Assembly (NCBI GenBank): GCA_964565405.1 | Contig: CAZMEW010000014.1 | Span: 1-26,374 of the forward strand | Length of the DNA stretch: 26,374 nt | DNA from: UBA922 sp964565405 | GTDB taxonomy: Bacteria > Patescibacteriota > Patescibacteriia > Magasanikbacterales > UBA922 | Reading direction: 5' to 3' | Position numbers and translations under genes: made by a program | The notes under the pieces: generated by a model | What the model was told of the DNA's origin: nothing | Databases searched by the model: none | The model's input: only the letters and a program-made list of their open reading frames with translations | Shown here: positions 1-7,302 of the stretch, piece after piece | How positions within the stretch are numbered: position 1 is the first letter of the stretch | Layout: each line of letters opens with the position of its first letter

Positions 1-663
1 CATCGCAAGATCGTAGAGAGTATAAAAATTATTTTTTGTTTTACCTTTTTTTCTCACCGGCTGCACATACTCCACTTCTGCACGCTCGAACCCAAGCTCT
101 CCGATCAGTCCTCGAAAATAAGGGTATGGTTCATGAAGTGTTCGTAAAATTTCAATAAATTTTTGATCATAGAGCCCAAAGCCAGTAAAATTTTTTACCT
201 GGTCCACATCGGAAAATTTTTGTATCAAATTGTAATATAGTTTCCTAACCGCAAACATCATTTTACTTTCTTCACTTTTATTTTTTACCCCCACTACAAT
301 TTTTTTACCTTCTTCCCACCTCTTAACCAACTCTTTAATCAACACTGGAGGGTCTTGTAGATCCGCAACCATTAGAATGACCGCATCTCCATACGCTTGC
401 TGAAGGCCATAGTAGGGTGATCGCAGATGTCCAAAATTTCTAATATTTACGATAATTTTTACTTTCGTATCTGTTGCCGCTATTTTTTTTAAAATAGCTA
501 CTGTATTGTCTGGAGAAGCATTATCGATAAAAATATGTTCGTACTCATATTGCGGTAATTCAGCCATGACACTCTTTACTTGCGAATACAATTCTTCAAC
601 ATTCATCTCTTCATTATAGGTGGGGGTAACAATACTGATTAATTTTTTTGTTTGTATGTCCAT
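1..663 (-). CDS. GT2 glycosyltransferase, DPM1/GtrB-like (3' end beyond window)
   Basis: A family 2 glycosyltransferase, probably moving a sugar from a nucleotide donor to a polyprenyl phosphate at the inner face of the membrane. I read 221 codons from the ATG at 663; the C-terminus lies outside the window. The start has the GT2 strand SIVTPTYNEEMNVEEL, then FIDNASPDNT, then RNFGHLRSPYYGLQQAYGD and VADLQDPP, the metal/nucleotide-binding block typical of dolichol-phosphate-mannose-synthase and GtrB-like enzymes. No membrane helix is seen in the visible part; GtrB-type proteins carry theirs near the C-terminus. The gene starts 3 bases after the stop of the epimerase and is the last visible gene of the CDP-sugar operon. 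Family is clear; sugar and acceptor are unknown. Confidence 0.9.
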   Translation of the reverse strand, partial: MDIQTKKLISIVTPTYNEEMNVEELYSQVKSVMAELPQYEYEHIFIDNASPDNTVAILKKIAATDTKVKIIVNIRNFGHLRSPYYGLQQAYGDAVILMVADLQDPPVLIKELVKRWEEGKKIVVGVKNKSEESKMMFAVRKLYYNLIQKFSDVDQVKNFTGFGLYDQKFIEILRTLHEPYPYFRGLIGELGFERAEVEYVQPVRKKGKTKNNFYTLYDLAM

Positions 664-666
664 ATG

Positions 667-1548
667 CTATATAGTATGCATAAATTCTCTCCTAATGTCT
701 GGTAACATTCCACGATAATACTCAATCAGTTCATCGATGGCAGAATCAAGTGAAGTTAATGGAATTTCACCTAATACGTTTTTCATCACCGTTATATCAG
801 GTGTATATTCATTGCCCATACCTTCTTCTCTCACAACAATATCCGTTTGCAAATTCAACTTTGTATGTATTTTTTCTGCAATGGTTCGAAGCTCGATTGG
901 TTCTCCACTTCCAATATTAAAGATCCGCTCGCTCGAAGGCAATTCAATACATCGTTCAAGGATACGTATACAATCGTCGATATAGAGATAATCGAAACGT
1001 GTATTTTTGTTCATAACGATTGAGCCATTGGTAAGTCCTGTACAAATCACATTTGAAATAAAACGCGTGGTGTAATCTTCGTATTTTCCAAATACTCCAA
1101 ACAGCCGGATATGTGTGATGTGAGGAACCTGTTCTGCGTACTTGGCACATACATATTTTGAAAAACCGTATTCATCTACAGGAATTGAATCTCCAAAAGC
1201 ACTTTCTGATACCCGCTCCAATGATTTTCGCTTATCATACTCAGCGCCAGACCCAAGCATAATCAATCTTTGAAAATACTCTTTTGCGTGTACTAAATTA
1301 TAAAAAATTCTTAGGTTAGTTATACCGACCCCTGATGTTTGCGCATTTCTCGTTACTCCGCTTGCAGCTGCGTTAATCACTATATCTACTGGATTTTTTT
1401 TGAAAAACTCTAGTACTGCCGCTGCATCGGTAAGGTCCAAAATTTCGCGAGTTGGGGCGAGAATATCGTATTTTGATCCTAGTTGTTCTCTGATATTTTT
1501 GCCAATAAATCCCCTACCACCAGCTACAAATATTTTTATTTTTGACAT
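667..1548 (-). CDS. NAD-dependent epimerase/dehydratase (extended SDR)
   Basis: A 293-aa extended short-chain dehydrogenase/reductase acting on a nucleotide sugar in the cytoplasm. The N-terminal Rossmann motif GGRGFIGKN lies at residues 10-18, and the catalytic Tyr-x3-Lys is Y127-GFS-K131, preceded by LGSGAEY near residue 98. The C-terminal half has FDYLYIDDC and FNIGSGEP, usual for epimerases and 4-ketoreductases of this family. The start overlaps the 3' end of the transketolase C-subunit gene by 13 bases, so the two are probably translationally coupled. Because the operon encodes a CDP-4-keto-6-deoxyglucose route, an attractive role is reduction or epimerisation of the keto sugar after the transketolase step. 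That role is inferred from context; the sequence alone gives only the superfamily. Confidence 0.9.
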   Translation of the reverse strand: MSKIKIFVAGGRGFIGKNIREQLGSKYDILAPTREILDLTDAAAVLEFFKKNPVDIVINAAASGVTRNAQTSGVGITNLRIFYNLVHAKEYFQRLIMLGSGAEYDKRKSLERVSESAFGDSIPVDEYGFSKYVCAKYAEQVPHITHIRLFGVFGKYEDYTTRFISNVICTGLTNGSIVMNKNTRFDYLYIDDCIRILERCIELPSSERIFNIGSGEPIELRTIAEKIHTKLNLQTDIVVREEGMGNEYTPDITVMKNVLGEIPLTSLDSAIDELIEYYRGMLPDIRREFMHTI

Positions 1549-2459
1549 AGCTTTTTTGTTGCAGTTACAATTGCTTCAACAGAAATACCGGCCTCTATGC
1601 GCAAAAAATCTTGCTTCCCTACATAATCAAGGTATACATCCCTCATACCAATTCTGGTAAATGGTATGCCACCCCCCGCTTCGGCAAGTACTTCTGATAC
1701 TGCCGATCCTAACCCATTGATGGTTGAATGTTCTTCTATAGTAATCATCGCTTTTCTCGATTGTATTCTTGAAGTGACACATTCTTTGTCGAGTGGTTTG
1801 AGTGTGTGCATGTGTACCACTTCAGCACTTATCCCCTGTTTTGCAAGTACTTCACTTGCCTGAAGTGCGATGTCAGTGATTGCGCCAATTGAAAATAAGG
1901 TTATATCGGTTCCATTTTTGACAACCGACCCCATTCCAATTTTCTTTTTATCCATATCTTCATGTACCAATTGCTTTTCACCGCCACGATTGAGGCGAAT
2001 ATACCACGGTCCTTTTTCGACTAAAATCTGTGCGAACAAGATACTTGCTTCCGCTGGATCTGCAGGCGCAACCACCTTCATGTGTGGAAGTGAACGCATG
2101 AGCGCCATATCTTCACTACCAAAATGCGTTGTTCCCAGTGTCCCATATGCAAATCCACCACCAACTCCAATAATAGTCACATCTAGATTCTGATAGCACA
2201 CATCAACTCGCACCTGCTCAAAACACCGCATGGTCGCAAATGGGACGATGGTATATACAAACACTTTTTTTCCTGCGAGCGCCATACCTGCCGCGATGCC
2301 AATCATATTTTGTTCAGCTATACCCGCATTAATCACCTGATCAGGCAACTCAGCTTGAAATTTTTCAATAACCGAATAGCCTAAGTCACCTGTAATAAAG
2401 ACGATATTTTTATCTACTTTTGCTGCTGTATGGATTGCATTAATAATCGTATTCCTCAT
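1536..2459 (-). CDS. transketolase-like TPP enzyme, C-terminal subunit
   Basis: A 307-aa protein matching the central pyrimidine-binding and C-terminal domains of transketolase, encoded separately from the PP-binding half. The segment NAGIAEQNMIGIAAGMALAG carries the catalytic glutamate (E49) that activates the TPP aminopyrimidine. TLGTTHFGSEDMALMRSLPH and VVAPADPAEA, about residues 105-135, are standard transketolase/DXS-type substrate-side motifs, and RLNRGGE follows. The C-terminal domain has ITIEEHSTINGLGSAVSEVL. It overlaps the N-subunit gene by 4 bases (ATGA), so the two subunits are almost certainly made together and form one enzyme. It could be an ordinary split transketolase, but its place between CDP-glucose dehydratase and an SDR argues for a sugar-nucleotide-specific two-carbon transfer (inference). 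Confidence 0.9.
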   Translation of the reverse strand: MRNTIINAIHTAAKVDKNIVFITGDLGYSVIEKFQAELPDQVINAGIAEQNMIGIAAGMALAGKKVFVYTIVPFATMRCFEQVRVDVCYQNLDVTIIGVGGGFAYGTLGTTHFGSEDMALMRSLPHMKVVAPADPAEASILFAQILVEKGPWYIRLNRGGEKQLVHEDMDKKKIGMGSVVKNGTDITLFSIGAITDIALQASEVLAKQGISAEVVHMHTLKPLDKECVTSRIQSRKAMITIEEHSTINGLGSAVSEVLAEAGGGIPFTRIGMRDVYLDYVGKQDFLRIEAGISVEAIVTATKKLCQK

Positions 2460-3286
2460 AGACGTGAATCAATCTCATCAATTGCTTTTTTCGCCTCTTC
2501 TTCAGTTGGCGGACGATAATGCCACTCAATTTTATCCTCCATCCAGGATACTCCACACCCCTTGATGGTGTGTGCAATAATTGCCAATGGTTTTTCTCCT
2601 GTGCGAGACCGGGAATAGCTGCACACTTTTTGTAACTCTTTCATATCATGTCCATTTAGCTCGATCGTTTCCCAGCCAGCCGCAGCCCATCGCGCACCCA
2701 TATTATCCATATTCATAATATCGTGGGTATAGCCCATCCCCTGCTGTCTATTGCAATCAACAAACACCGTGAGATTATGGAGATTGAATTGACGTGCAAA
2801 GTTTGCCGCCTCCCAAATCGACCCTTCATTACACTCTCCATCGCCTACCAGAGCATAAAATTTTCGACCATTATGTTTATTTGCGAGTGCGAATCCCGTG
2901 ATGAGCGACAGCCCATGCCCTAGCGATCCTGCCGTCGCTTCTACTCCAGGTACACAATCTTTAATCACATGTCCTGCCAATTTGGTGCCATCTTCACCAT
3001 ATGTTTCCAGAAGTTCTGATGGAAAAAAATTACACTGCGCAAGAGTGGCATAGAGTGCTGCTGCTGCATGCCCCTTACTTAGAATGAAAATATCCCTCAT
3101 GGGATCTGTGACCGAAGGGATAGAGAGAGTTTCTTTGTACAGCACCGTCAGAATATCCACAATACTCAACGCTGATCCGATATGCGAGCTTTTTGATTTC
3201 GCGATCATCTGTACAATCTTTTTTCGTATTTCAGCTGCCTCCACTCTCAACTCTTCAGGTTTCATACTTTTTAAAGAATTTATCAT
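2456..3286 (-). CDS. transketolase-like TPP enzyme, N-terminal subunit
   Basis: A 276-aa protein equivalent to the TPP pyrophosphate-binding domain of transketolase. Visible motifs are SSHIGSALS (His35), SKGHAAAALYA (70-80), GSLGHGLS (120-127) and the Mg/TPP motif starting GDGECNEGS (148-156) and ending VDCNRQQ (176-182). Together with the next gene it gives about 583 aa, slightly short of a full transketolase, as is usual for split archaeal and bacterial versions. The first ATG (3286) overlaps the dehydratase gene by 32 bases; the ATG at 3265 (MKPEELRVEAAEIRKK) fits the usual family start better and is a real alternative. Neither has a convincing ribosome site. Context points to sugar-nucleotide synthesis rather than central metabolism, but that is inferred. 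Confidence 0.9.
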   Translation of the reverse strand: MINSLKSMKPEELRVEAAEIRKKIVQMIAKSKSSHIGSALSIVDILTVLYKETLSIPSVTDPMRDIFILSKGHAAAALYATLAQCNFFPSELLETYGEDGTKLAGHVIKDCVPGVEATAGSLGHGLSLITGFALANKHNGRKFYALVGDGECNEGSIWEAANFARQFNLHNLTVFVDCNRQQGMGYTHDIMNMDNMGARWAAAGWETIELNGHDMKELQKVCSYSRSRTGEKPLAIIAHTIKGCGVSWMEDKIEWHYRPPTEEEAKKAIDEIDSRL

Positions 3287-4226
3287 ACCACTGATACGTT
3301 TCCTTTAGAGCATCCTCAAGAGATACGGTCGGTTTCCACCCAAGTACATTTACTGATTTTTCATAGTTAAGACTTTGTCTTTCGATTTCATTTTTCTGCG
3401 TATTTTCAACCGTGTAGGTTATTTCTTTTCCAAAAACATCTCCAACTTTTTTAATGAGCTCTAAGACTGAAAAATTGTACCCTGTACTAAAATTGAAGGC
3501 CTCACCTTTTATTTTTTCGATATTTTCAGCAAGTAAAATATATCCCGCTACCACATCTTTTACATATACATAATCGCGCACAAATTCCCCATTACTCCTC
3601 ACCTCAAGTCTCCCATTTGTAATCAATGCTTTAAGGCATCCTGGAATAATTCGACTGAAATGAAGATCCCCGGGACCAAAAATATTTCCACATCTACTGA
3701 TTGCCACTGGAAGTCCATAGGTGGATGCATAAGTCTTAGAAATAAGATCAGTACATGATTTTGAAACATCGTATGGATGATCACCTTCAAGTTTATGATC
3801 TTCAGTCGCGTCCACACATTCTTTTCCATACGCCTTGTCACTTGAAGCAACAATAATACCCTTTACACTCGGTGACAATCTAGCAGCTTCAAGTACATGG
3901 ATCGTTCCCAAAATATTGCTTGAGAGTGTTTCATATGGATTCACAAATGCATTTCGAACTAGTGCCTGGGCTCCCAAGTGAAAAATATACTGAATCTCAT
4001 ACGTAGTCACAATATCATAGATTCGCTCTTTATCTTTGAGATCCCCATACGCAAGAATGACCTGCTCTTCCAGCCTGGTGTCCACAAAATATGACCTCGG
4101 ATCTCGATCACGAGCAAGTACTACTACATTCGCTGGATTCTTTTTCAACAACGCTTCTACGAGATGTGAACCTACCAATCCTTCACCTCCAGTTACTAAT
4201 ATGTTTTGTTTTGCCAAAATACTCAT
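3255..4226 (-). CDS. rfbG: CDP-glucose 4,6-dehydratase
   Basis: A 323-aa extended SDR that most likely converts CDP-D-glucose to CDP-4-keto-6-deoxy-D-glucose in the cytoplasm. The NAD motif TGGEGLVGSH is at residues 12-21. The active site shows SSDKAYG (128-134), with Asp-Lys in place of the Asp-Glu of dTDP-glucose dehydratase RmlB, a hallmark of the CDP-glucose enzymes. The Tyr-x3-Lys pair is Y152-DVS-K156. RCGNIFGPGDLHFSRIIPG further supports this family. It lies 9 bases after the cytidylyltransferase gene, its expected partner that makes the substrate. No gene for the RfbH step (3-deoxygenation) follows; a split transketolase does. The 4,6-dehydratase call is strong from motifs plus partner; direct biochemical specificity is inferred. 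Confidence 0.88.
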   Translation of the reverse strand: MSILAKQNILVTGGEGLVGSHLVEALLKKNPANVVVLARDRDPRSYFVDTRLEEQVILAYGDLKDKERIYDIVTTYEIQYIFHLGAQALVRNAFVNPYETLSSNILGTIHVLEAARLSPSVKGIIVASSDKAYGKECVDATEDHKLEGDHPYDVSKSCTDLISKTYASTYGLPVAISRCGNIFGPGDLHFSRIIPGCLKALITNGRLEVRSNGEFVRDYVYVKDVVAGYILLAENIEKIKGEAFNFSTGYNFSVLELIKKVGDVFGKEITYTVENTQKNEIERQSLNYEKSVNVLGWKPTVSLEDALKETYQWYDKFFKKYET

Positions 4227-4235
4227 ATACTTCGA

Positions 4236-5036
4236 TTATTCTTTCCACACTTTCCAGAATGGATTGGTCTCCCATTGTTTATTTAATTCTTCAACTTCTT
4301 TATATGTATCCATACATTTCCACTCACCCGCATGCTTATATACCGACAACTGATTCTTATTCGCAAGTGGTTCAAAAATAGATTCGATCATAGAATTCTC
4401 TTGAAGATAATCGAATATACTGGTATTCAGCACCATAAATCCACCATTTATTAAATCACTTGAAATTTTATCAGCTTCATTAGTTACGTGTTTCTGGTAA
4501 AATCCTTTGATTTTTTCTGAAGTATGGTCGATATCAAGCAGACCAAACCGGTGAGTTGGTCGAACTGCAGTCAACGTTGCTTCAGTATTTTGTTTTGTGT
4601 GAAAGTCGATCAATTCTGAAATATTGATATTAGCGACCCCATCGCCGTAGGTCAACATGAACCGCGGATCATCTGCAATATATTTTCTAATACGACGTAC
4701 CCGTTCTCCAGTCAAACTTTCCAATCCTGTCTCTGCAAATGTGATCCTGAAATCATCACAATCATTATTATGAAAAATGAATTCATGTTTTTTGGTATCA
4801 AGCGTAAAATCATTGAGGAGACTCCGCCAATTGAGAAAATACTGCTTGATCATGTCTCCGCGGTAACCAAGAGCTAAAATAAACTCATTATACCCGTAAT
4901 GTGCATAGATCTTCATGATGTGCCACAGTATAGGTTTGCCTCCAACAAGTACCAATGGTTTTGGTTTAAATTCTGTTTCTTCCTTCATGCGGGTTCCTGT
5001 ACCCCCGCATAAGATCACTACTTTCATACTTGACAT
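4236..5036 (-). CDS. rfbF: glucose-1-phosphate cytidylyltransferase
   Basis: A 266-aa nucleotidyltransferase of the usual length (about 257 aa), making CDP-glucose from CTP and glucose-1-phosphate. The signature loop is LCGGTGTRM (9-17), followed by KPKPLVLVGGKPILWHIM (24-41), the activating lysine region, and LTYGDGVANI (128-137) with the metal-binding aspartate. FGLLDI and INGGFMVLN (the sugar-binding stretch) also match RfbF rather than RmlA, and FKPKP differs from the RmlA pattern. The start ATG at 5036 gives MSSMKVV; the second Met (three codons on) is an alternative. The gene begins 10 bases after the ligase/TPR gene and precedes the dehydratase by 9 bases, so it sits inside one operon and commits glucose-1-phosphate to a CDP-sugar pathway. 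Confidence 0.93.
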   Translation of the reverse strand: MSSMKVVILCGGTGTRMKEETEFKPKPLVLVGGKPILWHIMKIYAHYGYNEFILALGYRGDMIKQYFLNWRSLLNDFTLDTKKHEFIFHNNDCDDFRITFAETGLESLTGERVRRIRKYIADDPRFMLTYGDGVANINISELIDFHTKQNTEATLTAVRPTHRFGLLDIDHTSEKIKGFYQKHVTNEADKISSDLINGGFMVLNTSIFDYLQENSMIESIFEPLANKNQLSVYKHAGEWKCMDTYKEVEELNKQWETNPFWKVWKE

Positions 5037-5046
5037 ATCAATAAAA

Positions 5047-7140
5047 TTATTTGCTTGTTGGCGTAGTCGAGGAGATCAGTTGCTCCATAATGGGTTTCCA
5101 GCTTTCATTGAGAAGGTATACCGTTGTGGTACCACTAAACCATCCCAAGACCTTACCGGCAACCTCTCGTGCCTCTGCAGTTTTATTTTCTGCCGCGTAG
5201 ATTAGAGCAAGTCTCACCCATCCTTCAGCGATAAGTGGATATTCGTCAATAGATTTTTTCATTATTTTTTCTGCTTCTTCCAATTTGCCCTGCTCAGCTA
5301 AATTTTGAGCAAGTGCATAGACGAATTGTTGTCGTTTGGGCGAGAGGTCAGTCGCTCTTCTGAGTGCAGCCTCACTTTGAACTAGAAAATCTTTATTCTG
5401 CGTTGCCTGGTATCCGAACTCTAAAATTTGGGACAATGTGAAATGTACCCGTACATCAAGTGGGTGTAATAATTGATTTTTCTGTAATTCTTGAACGGTC
5501 TCAGTAAAGAGTGTGGTCGCCTGTTCACCTTTTCCATTTTGCACCAAGGTTGGCAAGGCACCTGAAACTGTTCTAGCGATATCATTACGTATGTCATCAA
5601 GGTGGGGTGTGGAATAAGTTAGAGGTTCTTCAAATAGTTTTGCATCAGCACTTCCTGAATATACTTTTTGTATTGCCGCAATCGTTGCTTTATTTGCACG
5701 CGCTGGAGCAATATCCGTCACGTAGATAATACAGAATACCACAAAGCCTAGAGTGATTATCGCTCCAGTGGAGATATGTTTTATATTTTTTTGTTTTTTT
5801 TCTTTCTTACCCTCCTCAAGAGAATTTACTTCTTCTTGCTTCTTTTTCAGAGCTACAGCGCGAGTGATATGAGCTACAAATGCAGCGAATATAAAGAAGT
5901 ACAAATATGAGGTCGGGTTTTCAAAAACCGTAACCAATCCGATCAAGTGCGCAACCAAAAATCCAGCTGATATAAACCCTATGTGCATGTGTACCTTACC
6001 CCTTCTCACTCCTACTAAAATAGTCATGAGTGCTACTGCGTAAATAGAGAGATAAATAAGAATACCAATAATACCTTGCACCACGAGTGTATTCACAATC
6101 ACACTATGCGCGTTATCAAACCATGTTTCATTCCATCCAAACTTAAGAAACTCTGGATTGTAATATTTGTTGAATGCATAGTAGAAGTTATTTGGCCCCC
6201 ATCCAAAGACTGGCATTTCTTTCCATGCTTCAATACCCACCTTCCACGCCATCGGACGCGTTGTCTCAGTAGAATTAAGAGAAAAAGAAGTATTCAAAAG
6301 ACGTCCCAAACCTGGAATTTCTGATACGAATGTAGTCTGTCTAAATGCGAATAAAACTACGAGCAAGACAACACCTACAACTGACAAATAGGTGATGAGT
6401 GTACGTATACGACTTTTTTCTCGAGATATAAAAATATATGAGAGAGCAATTGTACCACACCCAAAGATAAGTCCCAGTATGGCGCCTCTGGTGCCACCTA
6501 AAAATATTCCCAGAAAACCCAGCGCACTTACGACAAGCCCGAACCATTTCCAAAATGTGGTATTTCTTTCACGAATATAGGTAATAATCCCGAGAAACAT
6601 GAGAAAGAGTCCATATCCACTATAATAGATAGAATTCCCGAGGGTTGCCGAAACACGCCAGGATCCCCCATTGAGAAGGTACTCAGGATCCACGAATTTT
6701 TGCCACACACCAATGAGCATAACAATTGATCCAAGTACAAGTGCGGATCGAAACACGATTTTCCAATCTTCATTGGTATCTAGTACTGACGATGCAATAA
6801 GATATAGTATCGTATAATGGGTAATCGTAAATAACCCGAGCATACGCTCGTGGTTGTCCCAAAAACTATGATACCAATCTACCCCTACAAAAGTTGAAAC
6901 TGCGAAACTCAACCAAAATAATACAATAGTGATGGTAAGTATGGAAAACCGCGGACGAAACCGCTGCCAATCAGAGATAAGTAATAGGATATAACACCCG
7001 AGCAATATAAGTACCAATGATCTAAAAAATAAAATTTTTGGAACAATAAAAGGGAAAATAAAGTTGTTTCCCACCAAAAGTGGCATGAAAAAAGTAGCTG
7101 AGACTAGGAATGGCAACACACGTCTAATGATATTGTTCAT
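5047..7140 (-). CDS. O-antigen ligase/polymerase-like membrane protein with C-terminal TPRs
   Basis: A 697-aa polytopic membrane protein of the Wzy/WaaL (O-antigen ligase, PF04932-type) superfamily. The first ~440 residues hold about a dozen hydrophobic segments. The family core is visible in LGGTRGAILGLIFG and, further on, FGWGPNNFYYAFNKYY with NAHSVIVNTLVVQGIIG, the large external loop and following helix where the essential His/Arg residues sit. A charged KKKQEEVNSLEEGKKEKKQKN stretch, one more membrane segment, then an extracytoplasmic part with tetratricopeptide-like repeats near 590-680 (FVYALAQNLAEQGKLEEAEKI) complete it. Such ligase-TPR fusions are common in Patescibacteria, which lack LPS, so the acceptor is more likely a surface protein or lipid. 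It is the first gene of the CDP-sugar operon and lies beside the S-layer-like gene, a suggestive acceptor. Confidence 0.88.
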   Translation of the reverse strand: MNNIIRRVLPFLVSATFFMPLLVGNNFIFPFIVPKILFFRSLVLILLGCYILLLISDWQRFRPRFSILTITIVLFWLSFAVSTFVGVDWYHSFWDNHERMLGLFTITHYTILYLIASSVLDTNEDWKIVFRSALVLGSIVMLIGVWQKFVDPEYLLNGGSWRVSATLGNSIYYSGYGLFLMFLGIITYIRERNTTFWKWFGLVVSALGFLGIFLGGTRGAILGLIFGCGTIALSYIFISREKSRIRTLITYLSVVGVVLLVVLFAFRQTTFVSEIPGLGRLLNTSFSLNSTETTRPMAWKVGIEAWKEMPVFGWGPNNFYYAFNKYYNPEFLKFGWNETWFDNAHSVIVNTLVVQGIIGILIYLSIYAVALMTILVGVRRGKVHMHIGFISAGFLVAHLIGLVTVFENPTSYLYFFIFAAFVAHITRAVALKKKQEEVNSLEEGKKEKKQKNIKHISTGAIITLGFVVFCIIYVTDIAPARANKATIAAIQKVYSGSADAKLFEEPLTYSTPHLDDIRNDIARTVSGALPTLVQNGKGEQATTLFTETVQELQKNQLLHPLDVRVHFTLSQILEFGYQATQNKDFLVQSEAALRRATDLSPKRQQFVYALAQNLAEQGKLEEAEKIMKKSIDEYPLIAEGWVRLALIYAAENKTAEAREVAGKVLGWFSGTTTVYLLNESWKPIMEQLISSTTPTSK

Positions 7141-7159
7141 ACAATTCTATGGAGTAAAT

Positions 7160-7188
7160 AGTATAGAATACCCGCCTATAATACCCTA
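7160..7188 (-). promoter_or_regulatory. possible weak promoter for the CDP-sugar operon
   Basis: On the minus strand TATACT (7165-7160) is a good -10 hexamer 19 bases ahead of the start codon of the ligase gene at 7140. The region 17 bases upstream (TAGGGT, 7188-7183) is a poor -35. A separate promoter is expected because a strong terminator lies just upstream, but the exact boxes are uncertain. Confidence 0.3.
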
Positions 7189-7220
7189 AAGTCTCTCTTG
7201 GTGCAACTAACAGATGCTCC

Positions 7221-7278
7221 AAAAAAACAACCCCGCCCTTCTCGAAGGGCGGGGTGTTTTTTCTGTATTACTACAGAA
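7221..7278 (-). terminator. strong rho-independent terminator behind the S-layer-like gene
   Basis: A perfect 10-base-pair GC-rich stem (arms 7231-7240 and 7245-7254, loop CTCG) is followed on the minus strand by a T-rich tail (complement of 7221-7230). On the plus strand it is also followed by Ts, so it could work both ways. A second hairpin, TTCTGTA/TACAGAA (7261-7267, 7272-7278), sits directly ahead of it on the transcript. It separates the heavily transcribed S-layer-like gene from the CDP-sugar operon. Confidence 0.88.
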
Positions 7279-7302
7279 TGGACGGTACCTTGAGCTAACA
7301 AG

